DNA from: Lenisia limosa
Taxonomy: Eukaryota; Breviatea
NCBI GenBank assembly: GCA_001655205.1
Contig: LPNZ01000993.1
Span: 1-21,678 of the forward strand
Reading direction: 5' to 3'
Length of the DNA stretch: 21,678 nt
Shown here: positions 1 through 10,983 of the stretch, piece after piece
Position numbering within the stretch: the first letter of the stretch is position 1
Layout: each line of letters opens with the position of its first letter
The notes under the pieces: generated by a model
What the model saw: only the letters and a program-made list of their open reading frames with translations
Databases searched by the model: none
Told to the model about the DNA's origin: nothing
Program-made: the position numbers and the translations under genes

Positions 1-1364
1 TCATCAGTCTCACATAATTCTGAAAAAATTGACACAGTATTTCATCACATTCAGCATTTAGCTCACCCTGGGCAGGGATAAGGTTCTTCTCAGCCTCGGC
101 CTTGTCGACTTCGGCAGTAGTGATGGCGGCCTTCCATTCGGCAATGGTGGCAGCTGCAAAAGGGGGGGTACAATAACAGCGTGGAAACACTAAACCAACG
201 ACAATATATGGATATAGCTATATAACGATGTTAATATATACATGAAAAATAATGACCTGTTAGGGAGGGCAAGACAAATTTAAACGAAAACTAAACCACA
301 AACCAGCTTCCTTGACCATTTCGTCTCTTTTGGCTCCGACGGCAATTAGCCATTCACGCTCAACGCGCCTCTCCTCGCGCTCAGCCACAAGGGCTTCAGC
401 ACAGGTGTTGACACAGGCTGTGGGGTGAGCCAATTAATCTTTCAAAACGTTAAATAGTCAAACCAGCTATGTATGTTAATTGTGGAAATCTTGCGATTGA
501 ATAGAACACTGTACCGCCACCAACCTCCGGACTTCCACTCATCAGAACCGTCACAGCAATCTGTAGTTAATTAGCACTGCGAAAGATGTAATAGACAGCG
601 TGTCATGTGTCATTCAAAGAGCCGAGCTTTACTGGGCAATAAACTGCACTCAAATTATACATAACTCTCAGACTGCTTAATTCGTGTATGAAAAGAAAAA
701 ATATTCAAGTGGAATTTCTACACATAGGCGGCGTTGGATACCCTGCGACGCTTACCGCAAATGCCGTCATTGACCCTGCTTGAGAACAGTCGCGATGAAC
801 GATAGCCCTCGTTTTGACAGAAGAAACTGCCCTTTTCACAAGCAGATGTTCCTGAAATATAAGGTTCATATGGAATATGTGAAGATAAGGATGTATCATC
901 AGAACAAAGCGTGATTCTAGATGTGGAAGAAAACAAGAAAGAAAAACCAGTAGAGAAATGGAGGATTGAGGGAAGATGGTGAAACAGTATAACGCTTCTA
1001 TTCAGGAAATAAACCTTTTTATTCGCGGTTTACAGGGGAGAAGAAGCAGAAGAAGACTTACCAGGTTCATCAGAGCCATCTTCACAGTCTAAATCAAATC
1101 AGAGCAGCTTCAAACAAAGTATAAGCTAGTAATTCGTGAACCCTTTCAGCCTTACCGCAATAGTCGTCGTTAATGTTTTCAAAGGGAATGGTCTTGTCTC
1201 CACAAACGAAGGTCTTTCCTTCGGCATACTTGTCCGCATCTATGTTTATTAGCTTCTATAACTTTATTTTGAGCGAGCCTACCCTTGAGATTGATTCCCC
1301 TGATGGTAACAGCTGTGGCGAGAGTTGTCAAAAACAACAACAACAGGAACTTAAAACTATCCAT
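1..1364 (-). CDS. Glucosidase II subunit beta (PRKCSH family), 5' part, cut by window edge
   Basis: This is the regulatory, non-catalytic subunit of ER glucosidase II, which trims glucose from N-glycans of new glycoproteins. Coding exons on the minus strand are 1283-1364, 1156-1239, 1062-1088, 756-851, 525-560, 304-417, 67-153 and 1-19 (continues off the window). All junctions are GT-AG and keep phase, giving about 181 residues. The start [19 protein letters not shown] is a clear signal peptide. It is followed by the family's paired cysteine-rich LDL-receptor-A-like repeats, with [15 protein letters not shown] at the end of the first and [16 protein letters not shown] in the second. After a CVNTC motif comes a charged helix rich in E, R, K and A, matching the coiled-coil segment of the family. 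The EF-hand-like and mannose-6-phosphate-receptor-homology parts would lie to the left, so lectin function cannot be judged. The gene is divergent from the spondin-domain gene. Confidence 0.93.
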
Positions 1365-1738
1365 TTTCGGAGTGATGTATCGAATGTCCTCTGTGGCACT
1401 TGTGTCCAAAGTGAGACAGTGTTGAGACAGTGGAAGAATGGATGAATGGATGAAAAGAGACAAAACAACTAAAGTGTAACACTAGTTACATTAGTTATCC
1501 AAAATCAAACTTTCCAAATGAGGCAGTCTCTTCTCTTTTGTTTCATGGTCTTATTGCGAATCGTGATCTAATTTTTGAAACTAGTAGTTGCTAAATAGTT
1601 TAATAGTTTAATAGTCATTATTGTTTTGAAACAAAGTGTCATTGAGTTCTCCATCATTTTACCACTTTTCTAAAAGCGCACGAAGTCAGCAACCAAGGGT
1701 TTTTAAACAAGGGAGAAGTAAAAGCGAGTTGTTTTATC
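1365..1738. promoter_or_regulatory. Shared upstream region between two divergent genes
   Basis: These 374 bases separate the start codons of glucosidase II beta (minus) and the spondin-domain gene (plus), so they must hold both 5' UTRs and both promoters. Both products enter the secretory pathway. I see AT-rich stretches and a short run of repeated TAGTTTAA units near 1595-1615,  but no clear TATA box or other motif I would name. Promoter status is inferred from position only. Confidence 0.4.
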
Positions 1739-3783
1739 ATGAAAATTGCAGTTCTCTTTTGGGGACTTGCCCTTGCTTCAGTTGTCAGTGCAGCCTGTAC
1801 TGGTACCAAAGTGGTGGGTTTGGGAATGCTGTTTTTTTTAAGGGAGGTGTCAGTTTGAAAAACTATGGTCATGATCATATCATGGATGGAAACCATCACA
1901 ACTGAAGGTCTGTTTTTATGGATGTCCATATTATCCGATATGAGAGTTGAATGTCTTACTAAGAATTCTTTCGCAAATGTTTTTTCATATTAGCCACCGT
2001 GCTTCCATATTCTTTTTCACCTCACTAGTACGAATTTGAATGGACCTCCGGATGGAATAGTCAAGATCATCCCACAGACTTCCCTTCAAATGTGGGTTCC
2101 CAGAGGGCCGGAAAGGAGTTGAGGTTCAACGCGATCACAGATCACGAAACGTTCCACTCATGCCACTAGTTATCAAAAATACCATCATTTTCCAATTACA
2201 TTCAATAAACAAATTTTGTGGACAGATCCAATATTAATTCTCAAATGTTGAATTGATACCAACCTTCCTGTAGGCGCACTTCTCACCCCCTGTCGTGACA
2301 TCACATGATATCAACTATTCGTTCTTCAAACACGGTGTCGCGGTCACTGCTGGTGTACGATGGGCTTCTCTTATCTGACATATTGAAGATTTTTGTGAAG
2401 ATGATGTGAAACGTTTATTCATTTTGGTATGTAAAAGTCATGGTGCAGAGAGAACCCCTTGTTTCCTTATTTGTCACCAAAATAAATATAGATCCAAGAC
2501 GTGGCTGAAACAGGCGCAACTGATATCCTGAAATCGGAGCTTGATGCTGCTCAAACAGCTGGAACCGTTCACACCTATGATGTGGGTTGATGATTCGATC
2601 AAATGAAACAATCACGTGTCATATTTCACCAAAGATCCACATTCCATCCTGTATTTAGCTCACCACTAGATTGGATCCGGATTTGACAGCCCTGGAGAGA
2701 AGGTTTCCGTTTCTGTTGAAGTTGACCCCGACCACCCTTACATAAGTGGCGTCTCAATGTATGCATTGCATTCCACTCAATAAAATTATTGCTGTTATAA
2801 ATATTGTGTGTTCAGAGGACTATGAGTGTCGTTGAAATTAGCCAATTGTCTCATGTTTCGGGGGAGCTTTCAATGAAAAACCCCTTGAGATTATTTATAT
2901 AGCTGATCATTCAGGGTTGCACCTTCTCCAGATTGGTTTGTCGGCTTTTTTGTCCTGCTGTGTGGTAGGCTGGGGTGCTGTTATACTAACTCTTGACCAA
3001 AATTTATTCGACCCTTTTTTTTTTCAATCTCATTGTGACCAAGTCAACTAATGTTGTAGAAAATGACCAATGGCTTGATAGTCTCTCTGCCCCCAATCTT
3101 CCAGTCTATGACGCCGGAACCGATGATGGTGACTTGGCATTATCTATTATGTCATTATAACTCGGAGATTCAGATGATGATTGGATACTCCATTTTGCTA
3201 CTTCTTATTTTCACATCTTATCATATCGCAAAATACATGTTATATTCTGATGTACTGTGACTCACAATACTAGGAACGACATTCAAATCAGCTGATGTCG
3301 TCACAACGCCTCAAGGAACGGTTGAAGTCATTACTGAGGATATGACTGGTCCTTTCTTCAAGGCCGGATCCAATGTGGGTATAGTAAGGGCTTAATCCTC
3401 CTCGGGCTTAATGCCGTATCAATCACTGCCATACTCTAAAATGTGTATTTAATTTGATTCTCTTCATTTGCTGCTGTTGGCTGTTGTGTATCATATTTCA
3501 TACATATTCAACATACTAGCCTTTCCACTCATAGCCTTCAGTCGTCGGTTCCCAATATGATGGGAGTTGAAATCAAAAGCAGTGACGGAAGTGCTGCTTC
3601 AATTACCGATCTAATTCCCTGGTAAGTTACATGCCCTGAAACGTCATCATTACATCAAGAAGGGGTATAGCACTTGACATGGATTTCAGTCATTTGCTCA
3701 AAAATCGACATGTTCCCTATTATCATGATGTTTTCTAATTGTACAGGTTGATTTTCTCGTGTGTTGGTCTGCTTCTTCTCTAA
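1739..3783 (+). CDS. Secreted Spondin_N-domain protein with hydrophobic C-terminal tail
   Basis: Ten exons: 1739-1813, 2029-2091, 2274-2354, 2492-2581, 2670-2758, 2915-2964, 3060-3128, 3274-3383, 3542-3621 and 3747-3783. They join in phase to 247 residues. The start MKIAVLFWGLALASVVSA is a signal peptide. The body follows the Spondin_N domain in order: WTSGWNSQDHPTDFPS, then AHFSPPVVTSHD, VAETGATDILKSELDAA, GSGFDSPGEKVSV, APSPDWFVG and VYDAGTDDGTTFKS. These are the hallmark HP-x-DFP, HFSP, APSPDWFVG and DAGTDxG motifs of spondins. The last exon encodes a hydrophobic stretch, LIPWLIFSCVGLLLL, directly before the stop, consistent with a C-terminal membrane anchor or a GPI-attachment signal. In animals this domain occurs in matrix proteins such as F-spondin; it also occurs in microbial proteins. 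No thrombospondin repeats are present. The ligand is unknown. Family call is secure; the anchoring mode is inference. Confidence 0.88.
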
Positions 3784-4316
3784 GAATTCAATTCGGACTT
3801 ACTCAGTAGTGTTTTAGTGTTATTAATTTAATTTTTGGTCTGTTTTTCATCAATACAATCATTCACATTTTGATTTGGGGTGTTTGTTTGTCAGAAACTT
3901 CAAAACAGCCAATTGCATTTCATTATTTTGGGATGTTAGAGAGGTCTTATGTAGTAAGTGTGTCAAATTATGTTAGGTTTTGAATCAATTTCGCTCCTAT
4001 TGGCATTCACAGGTTCTTGAAGACAAAAATAAATTCAGTGAACTGCACTATGCGTTCACCTGGAATCTATCAGCGGAGTCCGAGCATTGTTTTGAGAAAA
4101 CTTTCCATATATAGATTTCACCTTTTCAACTTCATACAGTTTGTGTGTGCAATGCCAATTGCTTGGTTATTTATCTACCAACATCTCCTCAATGTCCCTT
4201 AATAGAAGCGAATACATATTTTCCACATTCTAAGGTAAATACAAACACTTTTCCATAAACAAACCCAAAACAACCACTTTCTTTCAGTTCAGTAATTTTG
4301 CTATCTCAAGCGCACT
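3784..4316. other. Intergenic stretch, no gene seen
   Basis: These 533 bases lie between the stop of the spondin-domain gene and the start of malate synthase, both on the plus strand. They are AT-rich and would hold a 3' UTR and then a promoter and 5' UTR. No canonical AATAAA, RNA gene or repeat was recognised. The open frame at 4017-4202 has no family motif and no supporting splice pattern. Confidence 0.6.
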
Positions 4317-7300
4317 ATGGACGAATCCACTCAAGACGCTGCTGTAAGACGATTATCAGCTCTTTCCTCGCACATTACAATCCCAACGGTTTGATGATGT
4401 AAAATCTTATTTGAAAAAAGTAACTGAATTACCCAAAGGGGCAAATATCATATGATATTTATTGAAGTCGATATGTGAAAAAGCTGTGTTGGAGCCTACT
4501 GACTGACTTTCTATTTAGCCACTTGGAGTTGAAATACATGGACCTGTTGCATCATCCTGGCAATCACTGCTCCCCCTGGAGGTTTTGGAGTTTCTTGCAG
4601 GGCTTCATAGGTCAGTAACTCTTTCTTCACTAATGCATACATATTGTATCGATTATCTATATTCTGTTGAAAATTGTCTCCTTGGAACGTAATAGTTGTC
4701 CAAAGTGTTTATCCTTTGTATACCAAGCAAAATTTTATGTTGAAATTATCTCTTTCACATTGTTTTACATATTTAGATCATTTTGTGGCAGGAGAGAGAC
4801 TATTGTGAGTTGGTTAAGATCTGAATTATTATGAAATTGAGATATTTATGAATCATATAAGGTCACATAGGAGGTTTTTGGTTCACTTATTGTAAGAGCA
4901 TCATTCAATATTCTTTATTTTGTGGTTGCGATATTGTCTCAATGATACATTATATAATATTAACAGTTTAGCTAAAACAGAGACAGTGTGTTCAGAGGGA
5001 GATAGACCAAGGGGCAGTGCCAGACTTTTTAGTTGAAACAAAGTTTATCCGTGATGATATTACCTGGAAGGTTGGTATCATAGGCTTGTAACAATGGAAC
5101 AGAACCTGTTACGTTACTCATCATGCTGTATCAACCTATCATATCTGAGTTTTTGAAAATCATATCAGCAAATTGTGATTGCATTTATCATATAGTGTGC
5201 TCCGCTTCCCCAAGACCTCATAGAGCGTCAAGTTGAAATCACGGTAATGGCTCTGACAACTTATAATATGTTCAATTATTGGTATATAAGCGCGCAAAAA
5301 TGGAAAATATATCTGAGGAATGCTAACTTCAAAATTGATTTTTGTACAATTTCCGGTATTTCAACCAAATATATGATGTGTCATACTATATGCCCTATAT
5401 TTGCTAAGCCTATCACACTGTAACAAAAAAGGGCCCGGTCGTTCCTGCTAAGTCGGTGATTGAGTCAATGTCGTGCGGTGCGTCAGTGTTCCTGGCTGAT
5501 TTCGAGGATGCGAGTTTGTGTGCCTTCTGTAGTGTCATTTGTAGCTTCACCTACTTGGAACAACATTATGCAAGGACAAAAAAATTTGAAGAACCTATGT
5601 CATGGTACTGTTTCAATGGAATAAATAATATGCTCACTTATAGGACCTCTTACTTAAGTTTATTACATCCTGCTACCTTTTAATTTCATAAATGCCAGTT
5701 TTAAAATCCTAGGTAAATTGAAATCTTGTAAGGGAGAAGCTGCGACAACTTGTAGAAGAACCACTTTGATGATCAGGTAAGCTGAAACTATTTTCCTAAT
5801 TGACATCGATGGGCAAAATAAAAACAAACATTTTTTTTTCATTTTGATTTGTAACATGTAGACCGAGAGGATGGCACATGTTTGAAAAGCACTTCATTGT
5901 TGATGGTGAGGAAATCCACCAGAACATGAGGTGTTACTGTTATAATTGTAGTTTTTGAGTGTCTCATGAAATTCACTTTTGAGTCCTTGCTCCGTTCTCC
6001 TTCGAGGATGTGATTAATAGTAACGATAATATTCTATAAGCATTTGATGTCTGCAATTGTGACTCTATGTCACCTGCCTTTGTAAAATCTTTGCCTTTGA
6101 GAGTTAATAAATCTTTTCATCGTATAATGAAATTCCCTGAGCCTATTTATTATTTACCTGTAGATAAACCAATGAGTGCATCATTATTCGACTTCGGAAT
6201 GTTCTTCTTCAATAATCAAAGAGCTGTTTGCGGTTCAAATGCTGTTAACAAGGCGGCAGGATTTCTTACTTTTGTAATGCACAAATTTTTTGATGAAAAA
6301 ATATATATTTTAGTCACGTATTTAGTTGATCAAGAAGAACAAAGGGTTGTACTTCTACCTTCCAAAAGTAGGCCCTGTCTATTGTGTCACCAACTTTTAT
6401 ATGACAACTTGTAAATTGCATTTCATTTCATTCAAAAGATTGAATCCCACAAAGAAGCTGAGCTTTGGAATGACGTCTTTATTTGGTCGCAGGACTACAT
6501 TGGAATCCCAAGAGGCACCATAAGAGTGGGTGAGGGGAAGCTGGTTGAATTCAATCTGACTTACCTCTTATTGAAAACTTGAAACTACAGAAATGTTACT
6601 CGATGTATTAAATGTTGTGTTCTGACCAAAAACATAGGCAACTATTTTCATTGAGACTGTTCTGGCTGCGTTCCAAATGGAGGAAATTCTCTATCAACTG
6701 CGCCACCATGCTGCCGGTTTGATGTGATTTTCTACTATAATTGCAAAAATCTACAGGTCAATGATTTTTGTTTTACAATTGTATCATCAGCAGGTTTGAA
6801 CTGTGGTCGATGGGACTTCATTTTCTCGTACATCAAATTGGTTAGGGATTGCGATGGCTGTGGGTATTGTCAAATAGGAGTTTGAATTTACATTCCAACT
6901 ACCATATACTATATGTATATATATTTCGTAGTCGATAAATTGTTGTGTGTTTTAATTAAGCAGATGATTTCACAAATGGTAGCGTTAAAGTTAATCATTT
7001 AGACTTAATATAAGGAATGTATCGAAAATTTGATCAAGTCATATATAGTCTGATTTCTGCCTTTTGATTGAGTCAGTTCCGACTAAGAAACACTATGGTT
7101 CTGCCTGATCGACAGGCAATATCAGTTTCACAGCCCGTTTTGAGCTCATGTACCAAACTAATGGTACAAACATGTCATAGACGAGGAGTTCATGCTATTG
7201 GTGGATTGGTAAGGCGAGCTACTTGAAGTTGATAAATATATGGTATTGTTTCTAAATTTTCATAATGTTTGTGTCAAAGTAGACCTCTGTTCTACAAGTT

Positions 7301-8594
7301 TCAATAACAAAACCAAGAATGCCAAACTAATATGCATTCAGTCAGCTTCGATTCCCACTCATTCCGAACCTCTGGACAGGGTGGAAGTTGAAAAGTTCAG
7401 AGAAGTCGACGCTGGAATGGATGGAACCTCCGTGGGGGGCAAGACTAATTTTGGTAGATAATGCTGGTTTCCAGTTTTTAGACATATGATATTGTGACAC
7501 CTTATTCAATTGACAAGTTCATACTTGTAGGTTGCCCATGTGAAACTCGTACCAGTTGCAAGATCCGTGTTTATTACCAGGAACATCTCTACCAACCAGA
7601 TCAACGTCATGCTGCCCCACGTATGTTGGACTTGTTTCGAGTGGATTGGTTTAGACAGAGTTACATATTATTGGCACTTGTACAGAGAGTCACTATCTTA
7701 GATCACAGTAAGTCGCAGCGACCTTCTAAGACCTGCCATTGGGGAAATAACAATGAGGGGAGTAAAGCGAAACGTTTCAATTGCCCTTCAATATATCCTG
7801 GCATGGCTTGGAGGTTGGTTATTTCTGCCGTCAGATTGCAAGTGAAACCATGTATATTTCGCACAGGAATTTTTAGATGACTAACCTTGAGTTATGTATT
7901 AACTATTTAAGATAACCATTCACTATTGGTTTGCGAAAAATTATGATACCACCATTTTGTAACACAAGACAGACACACACCCTAATTTTAAACACAAGGC
8001 AGTTGTGATTTGTGTAATTAATCCAAAATACAACAGCAGAATTGGAGAGCACAATTCCTGCTTGTTGATTGTGAAGGTACCGGATGGGTGGAACTATATG
8101 GCAAAATGGAGGATACTGCGACTGCCGAAATCTGTCGTGCTCAGGTAATTTCGTACATAAGGGGATAATTGTTGTGTTGTCTCAAGATACTCTTTGACAA
8201 ATAGGGTAATCTTATTCGTTACACTCTTTTATATAATACACCTACATGCCACCTCCAAAATCCAACATTGTAACTCCTCCTGTAGTTGTGGTCTTGGATT
8301 CGTCATAACCGTTTGGCTGGATCGACCCCCATCACTGCTGAAGTAGTTGCACGGGAGATTGGTAATGAAATCCGAAGAATCCTCACTGCCAACACTGACA
8401 CGGGTTAGGTGGTTTGACTTGTGGCATTTACAAATATCTATTCTGCAACTATCGTGGTGACTCATGTGCCAATCTGGTCTAATCGTATAGACCCAAATCG
8501 CCTCCTTCAAGCAAGTCAGATCCTCTCGGCTCTCACTCTCCGAGACACTTTTCCCAGCCATTTGACAGATGATGCCTATGAGTATCTGAACTAG
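4317..8594 (+). CDS. Malate synthase (glyoxylate cycle), complete, 21 exons
   Basis: The enzyme condenses glyoxylate with acetyl-CoA to malate. Exons: 4317-4343, 4519-4610, 4777-4804, 4972-5070, 5196-5243, 5432-5513, 5545-5604, 5713-5776, 5862-5930, 6177-6232, 6345-6367, 6439-6525, 6638-6716, 6794-6840, 7077-7208, 7342-7431, 7531-7620, 7702-7813, 8077-8144, 8286-8403, 8491-8594. They join in phase to 524 residues, the usual length of the A-type enzyme. Motifs in order: [15 protein letters not shown] (about 117-131), RPRGWH (167-172, catalytic Arg), [34 protein letters not shown] (Glu251), [15 protein letters not shown] (Asp279), [17 protein letters not shown] and [10 protein letters not shown] (Asp441, catalytic base). 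The C-terminus reads DDAYEYLN, without an SKL-like peroxisomal signal, and the N-terminus shows no clear targeting peptide. The exon 9-10 junction has a purine-rich acceptor and is the least certain. Confidence 0.95.
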
Positions 8595-8830
8595 CAACGT
8601 AGGGTCATGAAATATCACAATTGATTTTTCAATTTTGTCCTTTTGAATTTTATTTTTTGTGATCTTTCAGTGCGTAATTGTATGTATGATTTATAGCAAT
8701 CCAAATTTGTTATTATGGAACGACCCAATGAGAACTAATTGAAAAACATACATACATCCCAGCAAATAATGAATAAATAAGATACCATGTGTCCCAAACA
8801 GGACCAATCCAAACCCCTAATTTCGAGCTT
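8595..8830. other. Convergent 3' intergenic region
   Basis: These 236 bases separate the stop codons of malate synthase (plus) and the PH-domain gene (minus). They are AT-rich, including a T-rich run near 8620-8660, and must hold both 3' UTRs and polyadenylation sites. No other feature was seen. Confidence 0.55.
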
Positions 8831-10046
8831 CTACGGCGCCTCAACGATGAAATCCCTGAGCTTGGCCACCCACGCGTCCCTGTCATCGATTGTGCGCGTG
8901 GCAAACACCCATCGACGACCTAAAATGACTTAAGAAGCTTCACGTACTGTACATCATATAAAATAACAGATGAGCAAAAAAACAAGGTTATAATATATCG
9001 ATATATGATATCTACAGCATATAATATGAACATTTCGCTTGCTCTCTCTCGTTCGTTGTGTGCGCTAGAGAGTGAGATAGTCAGTGTATGTGTGTGGACA
9101 TGAGAGTGTGCGCTGTGTGCAGTTCAAAGAGTGGAAGAGTGAATCCACAATGTAACGCCTTTTATGAATTTATCAGAAGAGTGGATATTCATTCTTTTCA
9201 AGCCCACTTTGAGTGACCAGGGTGAATTGGTACTTGTTGCCCGATTTTGCAAGGATCTATAGTGTCAAATTCGTAATCAAGGTGCCAAACATTCGAGCCT
9301 TATTAAGAAGGCAATAAGACCAAAAAACATCAATGATGATCAATTGTATAATATAGGGCAATAGTTTCGTGCTCCTATGGTATGGTTGCGTATCCGTTTC
9401 ATTGCATGATTTTGAGGCTTACAAAAAATAAAATTTAGGTTAGCAACAAAAACAAAAGCAATGCCCAATTTCAATATCAATATCTTAACTGACGTCAATT
9501 TTAGACACGTCTTGAAGGTGAATAGCCCCCAGTATTTTGTAGGGATTCTGGGCATCCGCTTCTTTCTCATAGTAATGGAGTTCCTGGAGGGTAAACCGAG
9601 AAAAATTAATGATAAATAACGAGAATATTAAAACAACACTGAAGAAAAAAAAAAACACCAGGTCAATCTGAATGAAATATAGAGTACCGCGCACTCCGTT
9701 ATCGCAAACGACGCAGAAGCGGGATTGGAAAGATTTCAGCCGGCTGCCTGATTTCTTTAACAGCGGCCCAGAGAAAACCTGGGAGAGGGCGGGAGGTTAG
9801 TGCCAAAGTGACAATAGAAAGACTCAGGTATTGGTTACCATACCGTTTTTTGTTCTTCCTGATTGCCTTTCTTGTTTACCCTAAAATCAGTGAATTCACT
9901 CGGCTAATACTGTGAGGTAATGCCATATATTCTTATTCAAAATTTCAGTAAAAATCCCCCTCTCACTCCACTGCCGACATCGACTTGGTCCTGACAAGGC
10001 CTTTAGGAAGGTTCAACATTCCGCTTTCTCTCGAGGGCTCAGGCAT
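8831..10046 (-). CDS. Small PH-domain protein
   Basis: Six minus-strand exons, 9967-10046, 9844-9880, 9695-9778, 9494-9583, 9208-9256 and 8831-8919, join in phase to 142 residues. Residues about 40-140 form a single pleckstrin-homology domain. It opens with SGPLLKKSGSRLKSFQSRFC and continues VVCDNGELHYYEKEADAQNP, then a central strand KYQFTLVTQSRRWVFATRT. It ends with the C-terminal helix DDRDAWVAKLRDFIVEA, carrying the near-invariant PH tryptophan. The basic LKKSG and RLKSFQSRF residues fit phosphoinositide binding, but lipid specificity cannot be read. The 39-residue leader is polar (MPEPSRESGM start) with no domain. It probably acts as a membrane-recruited adaptor (inference). Its 3' end faces that of malate synthase 236 bases away. 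The start is the first ATG of exon 1; an upstream coding exon cannot be excluded. Confidence 0.85.
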
Positions 10047-10120
10047 TGGTGTCGTCTCACCCTTATGGGGCCGGGGGATAGAGCGGAGCTGGGTTAGAGT
10101 GAATTAACTTCAAAAAATTG

Positions 10121-10191
10121 TTAAAGCAGGGTTTCAAATGGGTAATTAAACTGCTATCCGAGCCAAATTTCCCATTTGAAACCTGCTTTAA
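10121..10191. repeat. Inverted repeat, 21-22 base arms
   Basis: The left arm, about 10121-10142 (TTAAAGCAGGGTTTCAAATG then GG), is the reverse complement of the right arm 10171-10191 (CCCATTTGAAACCTGCTTTA then A), except for one extra G in the left arm. The loop is 28 bases. It could form a strong hairpin or be a small fold-back or MITE-like element. It sits 75 bases upstream of the PH-domain start. Confidence 0.85.
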
Positions 10192-10244
10192 AGGAAGGAC
10201 AGTTTACCTGAGGGTGGGTGGACATTTGTGGCTTCACCCACTCT

Positions 10245-10375
10245 CTAGGGTTGTGCCCATAAAAAATACGGAAATTATTGAAAGATGACCCATCATCAAC
10301 CTGCAACAATACACCCAAGGGGAGGCTAGAACTGTACCCACTTTGGATTTGTGCCCATTGAAAAATACGGGTTTT
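10245..10375 (+). repeat. Pair of diverged direct repeats
   Basis: Two copies of a unit with the core TTGTGCCCAT, a short variable stretch, then AAAAATACGG occur around 10251-10272 and 10346-10370. Each is preceded by an ACCCACT motif, and a partly similar flank (GACCC or TAACCC) follows. This suggests an old tandem duplication of about 95 bases or two remnants of one element. No coding potential was seen. Confidence 0.6.
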
Positions 10376-10409
10376 TTTTAAAATCTAACCCTCGTGCACT
10401 CCCACCCAG

Positions 10410-10983
10410 GTTTGTGACGAAGAGAAAAGTAAAGAATGTGTGTACCCCCGGACCATATATATATATATGATATATATGGTATATATTAATGTAATACCAA
10501 TACTTGAAAATGCAAGATCAGTGAGACAGCCAAGACTACCAGGATATCGCGAGTTGGCGAGGGCTGAACTGAATGTCGCATTCTTCCTGCATAGAGATTG
10601 TCCCACACCTGTGAAGGGCATGATTAAAAACAGCATAAAACACACCATGTTAGTGTATTGGTACGTAGAATGCTATTACTCTACTTGGCAACAACCTGGT
10701 GAAATATGAAATAAAGATGCAATTCTGTTGTCTCGCGTGTTTGTGGGATGAAGGGTATTGTCCTAATAGTTTATCTGGTTTACCGTTTTAGGAACTGAAG
10801 AATAGATCCGAGAGGAGGGCGGAAGCCAAATTGGACAGGAAGGTATTATTGCGAGTATATTTTTTTTCTTGACCATTTTTTGTTGTGAATTTAACACTCT
10901 CCTCTTTCTCATCTGACAAGCTGAAACACGAAAGAGGACTCCTTGCAAGCGCGATTATTTGCCTTGAAAGAGGTATTTTATGA
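10410..10983 (+). CDS. Unidentified small basic protein, 3' exons; 5' end not defined
   Basis: I do not recognise this protein. Two exons are supported by good splice signals: 10792-10842 (acceptor after a T-rich tract) and 10921-10983 (acceptor after a CT-rich tract, ending at TGA). They join in phase to ELKNRSERRAEAKLDRK followed by [20 protein letters not shown] and a stop, a highly charged, probably helical C-terminus. Upstream exons are guesses: 10411-10429 and a segment starting near 10517 could add FVTKRK and ISETAKTTRISR in compatible phase, but acceptor quality is poor and no start codon could be tied in. The stop overlaps the 3' end of the myotubularin gene on the other strand by six bases. 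It could instead be a non-coding 3' flank that happens to look coding. Confidence 0.4.
10451..10498. repeat. AT microsatellite
   Basis: This is a run of alternating A and T with interspersed G (ATATATAT, GATATATATGG, TATATATTAATG). It is low-complexity sequence, partly self-complementary, and makes exon prediction in this stretch unreliable. Confidence 0.8.

Larger units (their letters stand above)
10047..10405. other. Intergenic region with repeats, upstream of the PH-domain gene
   Basis: No supported exon was found here. The stretch holds the inverted repeat at 10121-10191 and a pair of diverged direct repeats around 10250-10375, both listed separately. It must contain the promoter of the PH-domain gene, which reads leftwards from 10046. 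Confidence 0.5.

Noticed and set aside
5456-5683. Continuous plus-strand open frame through 5514-5544
   Set aside because: It is malate synthase coding sequence followed by unspliced intron. Only removal of the intron gives the family motif.
8713-8904. Open minus-strand frame of 63 residues overlapping the last PH exon
   Set aside because: It is the wrong frame over the exon that encodes the conserved PH C-terminal helix.
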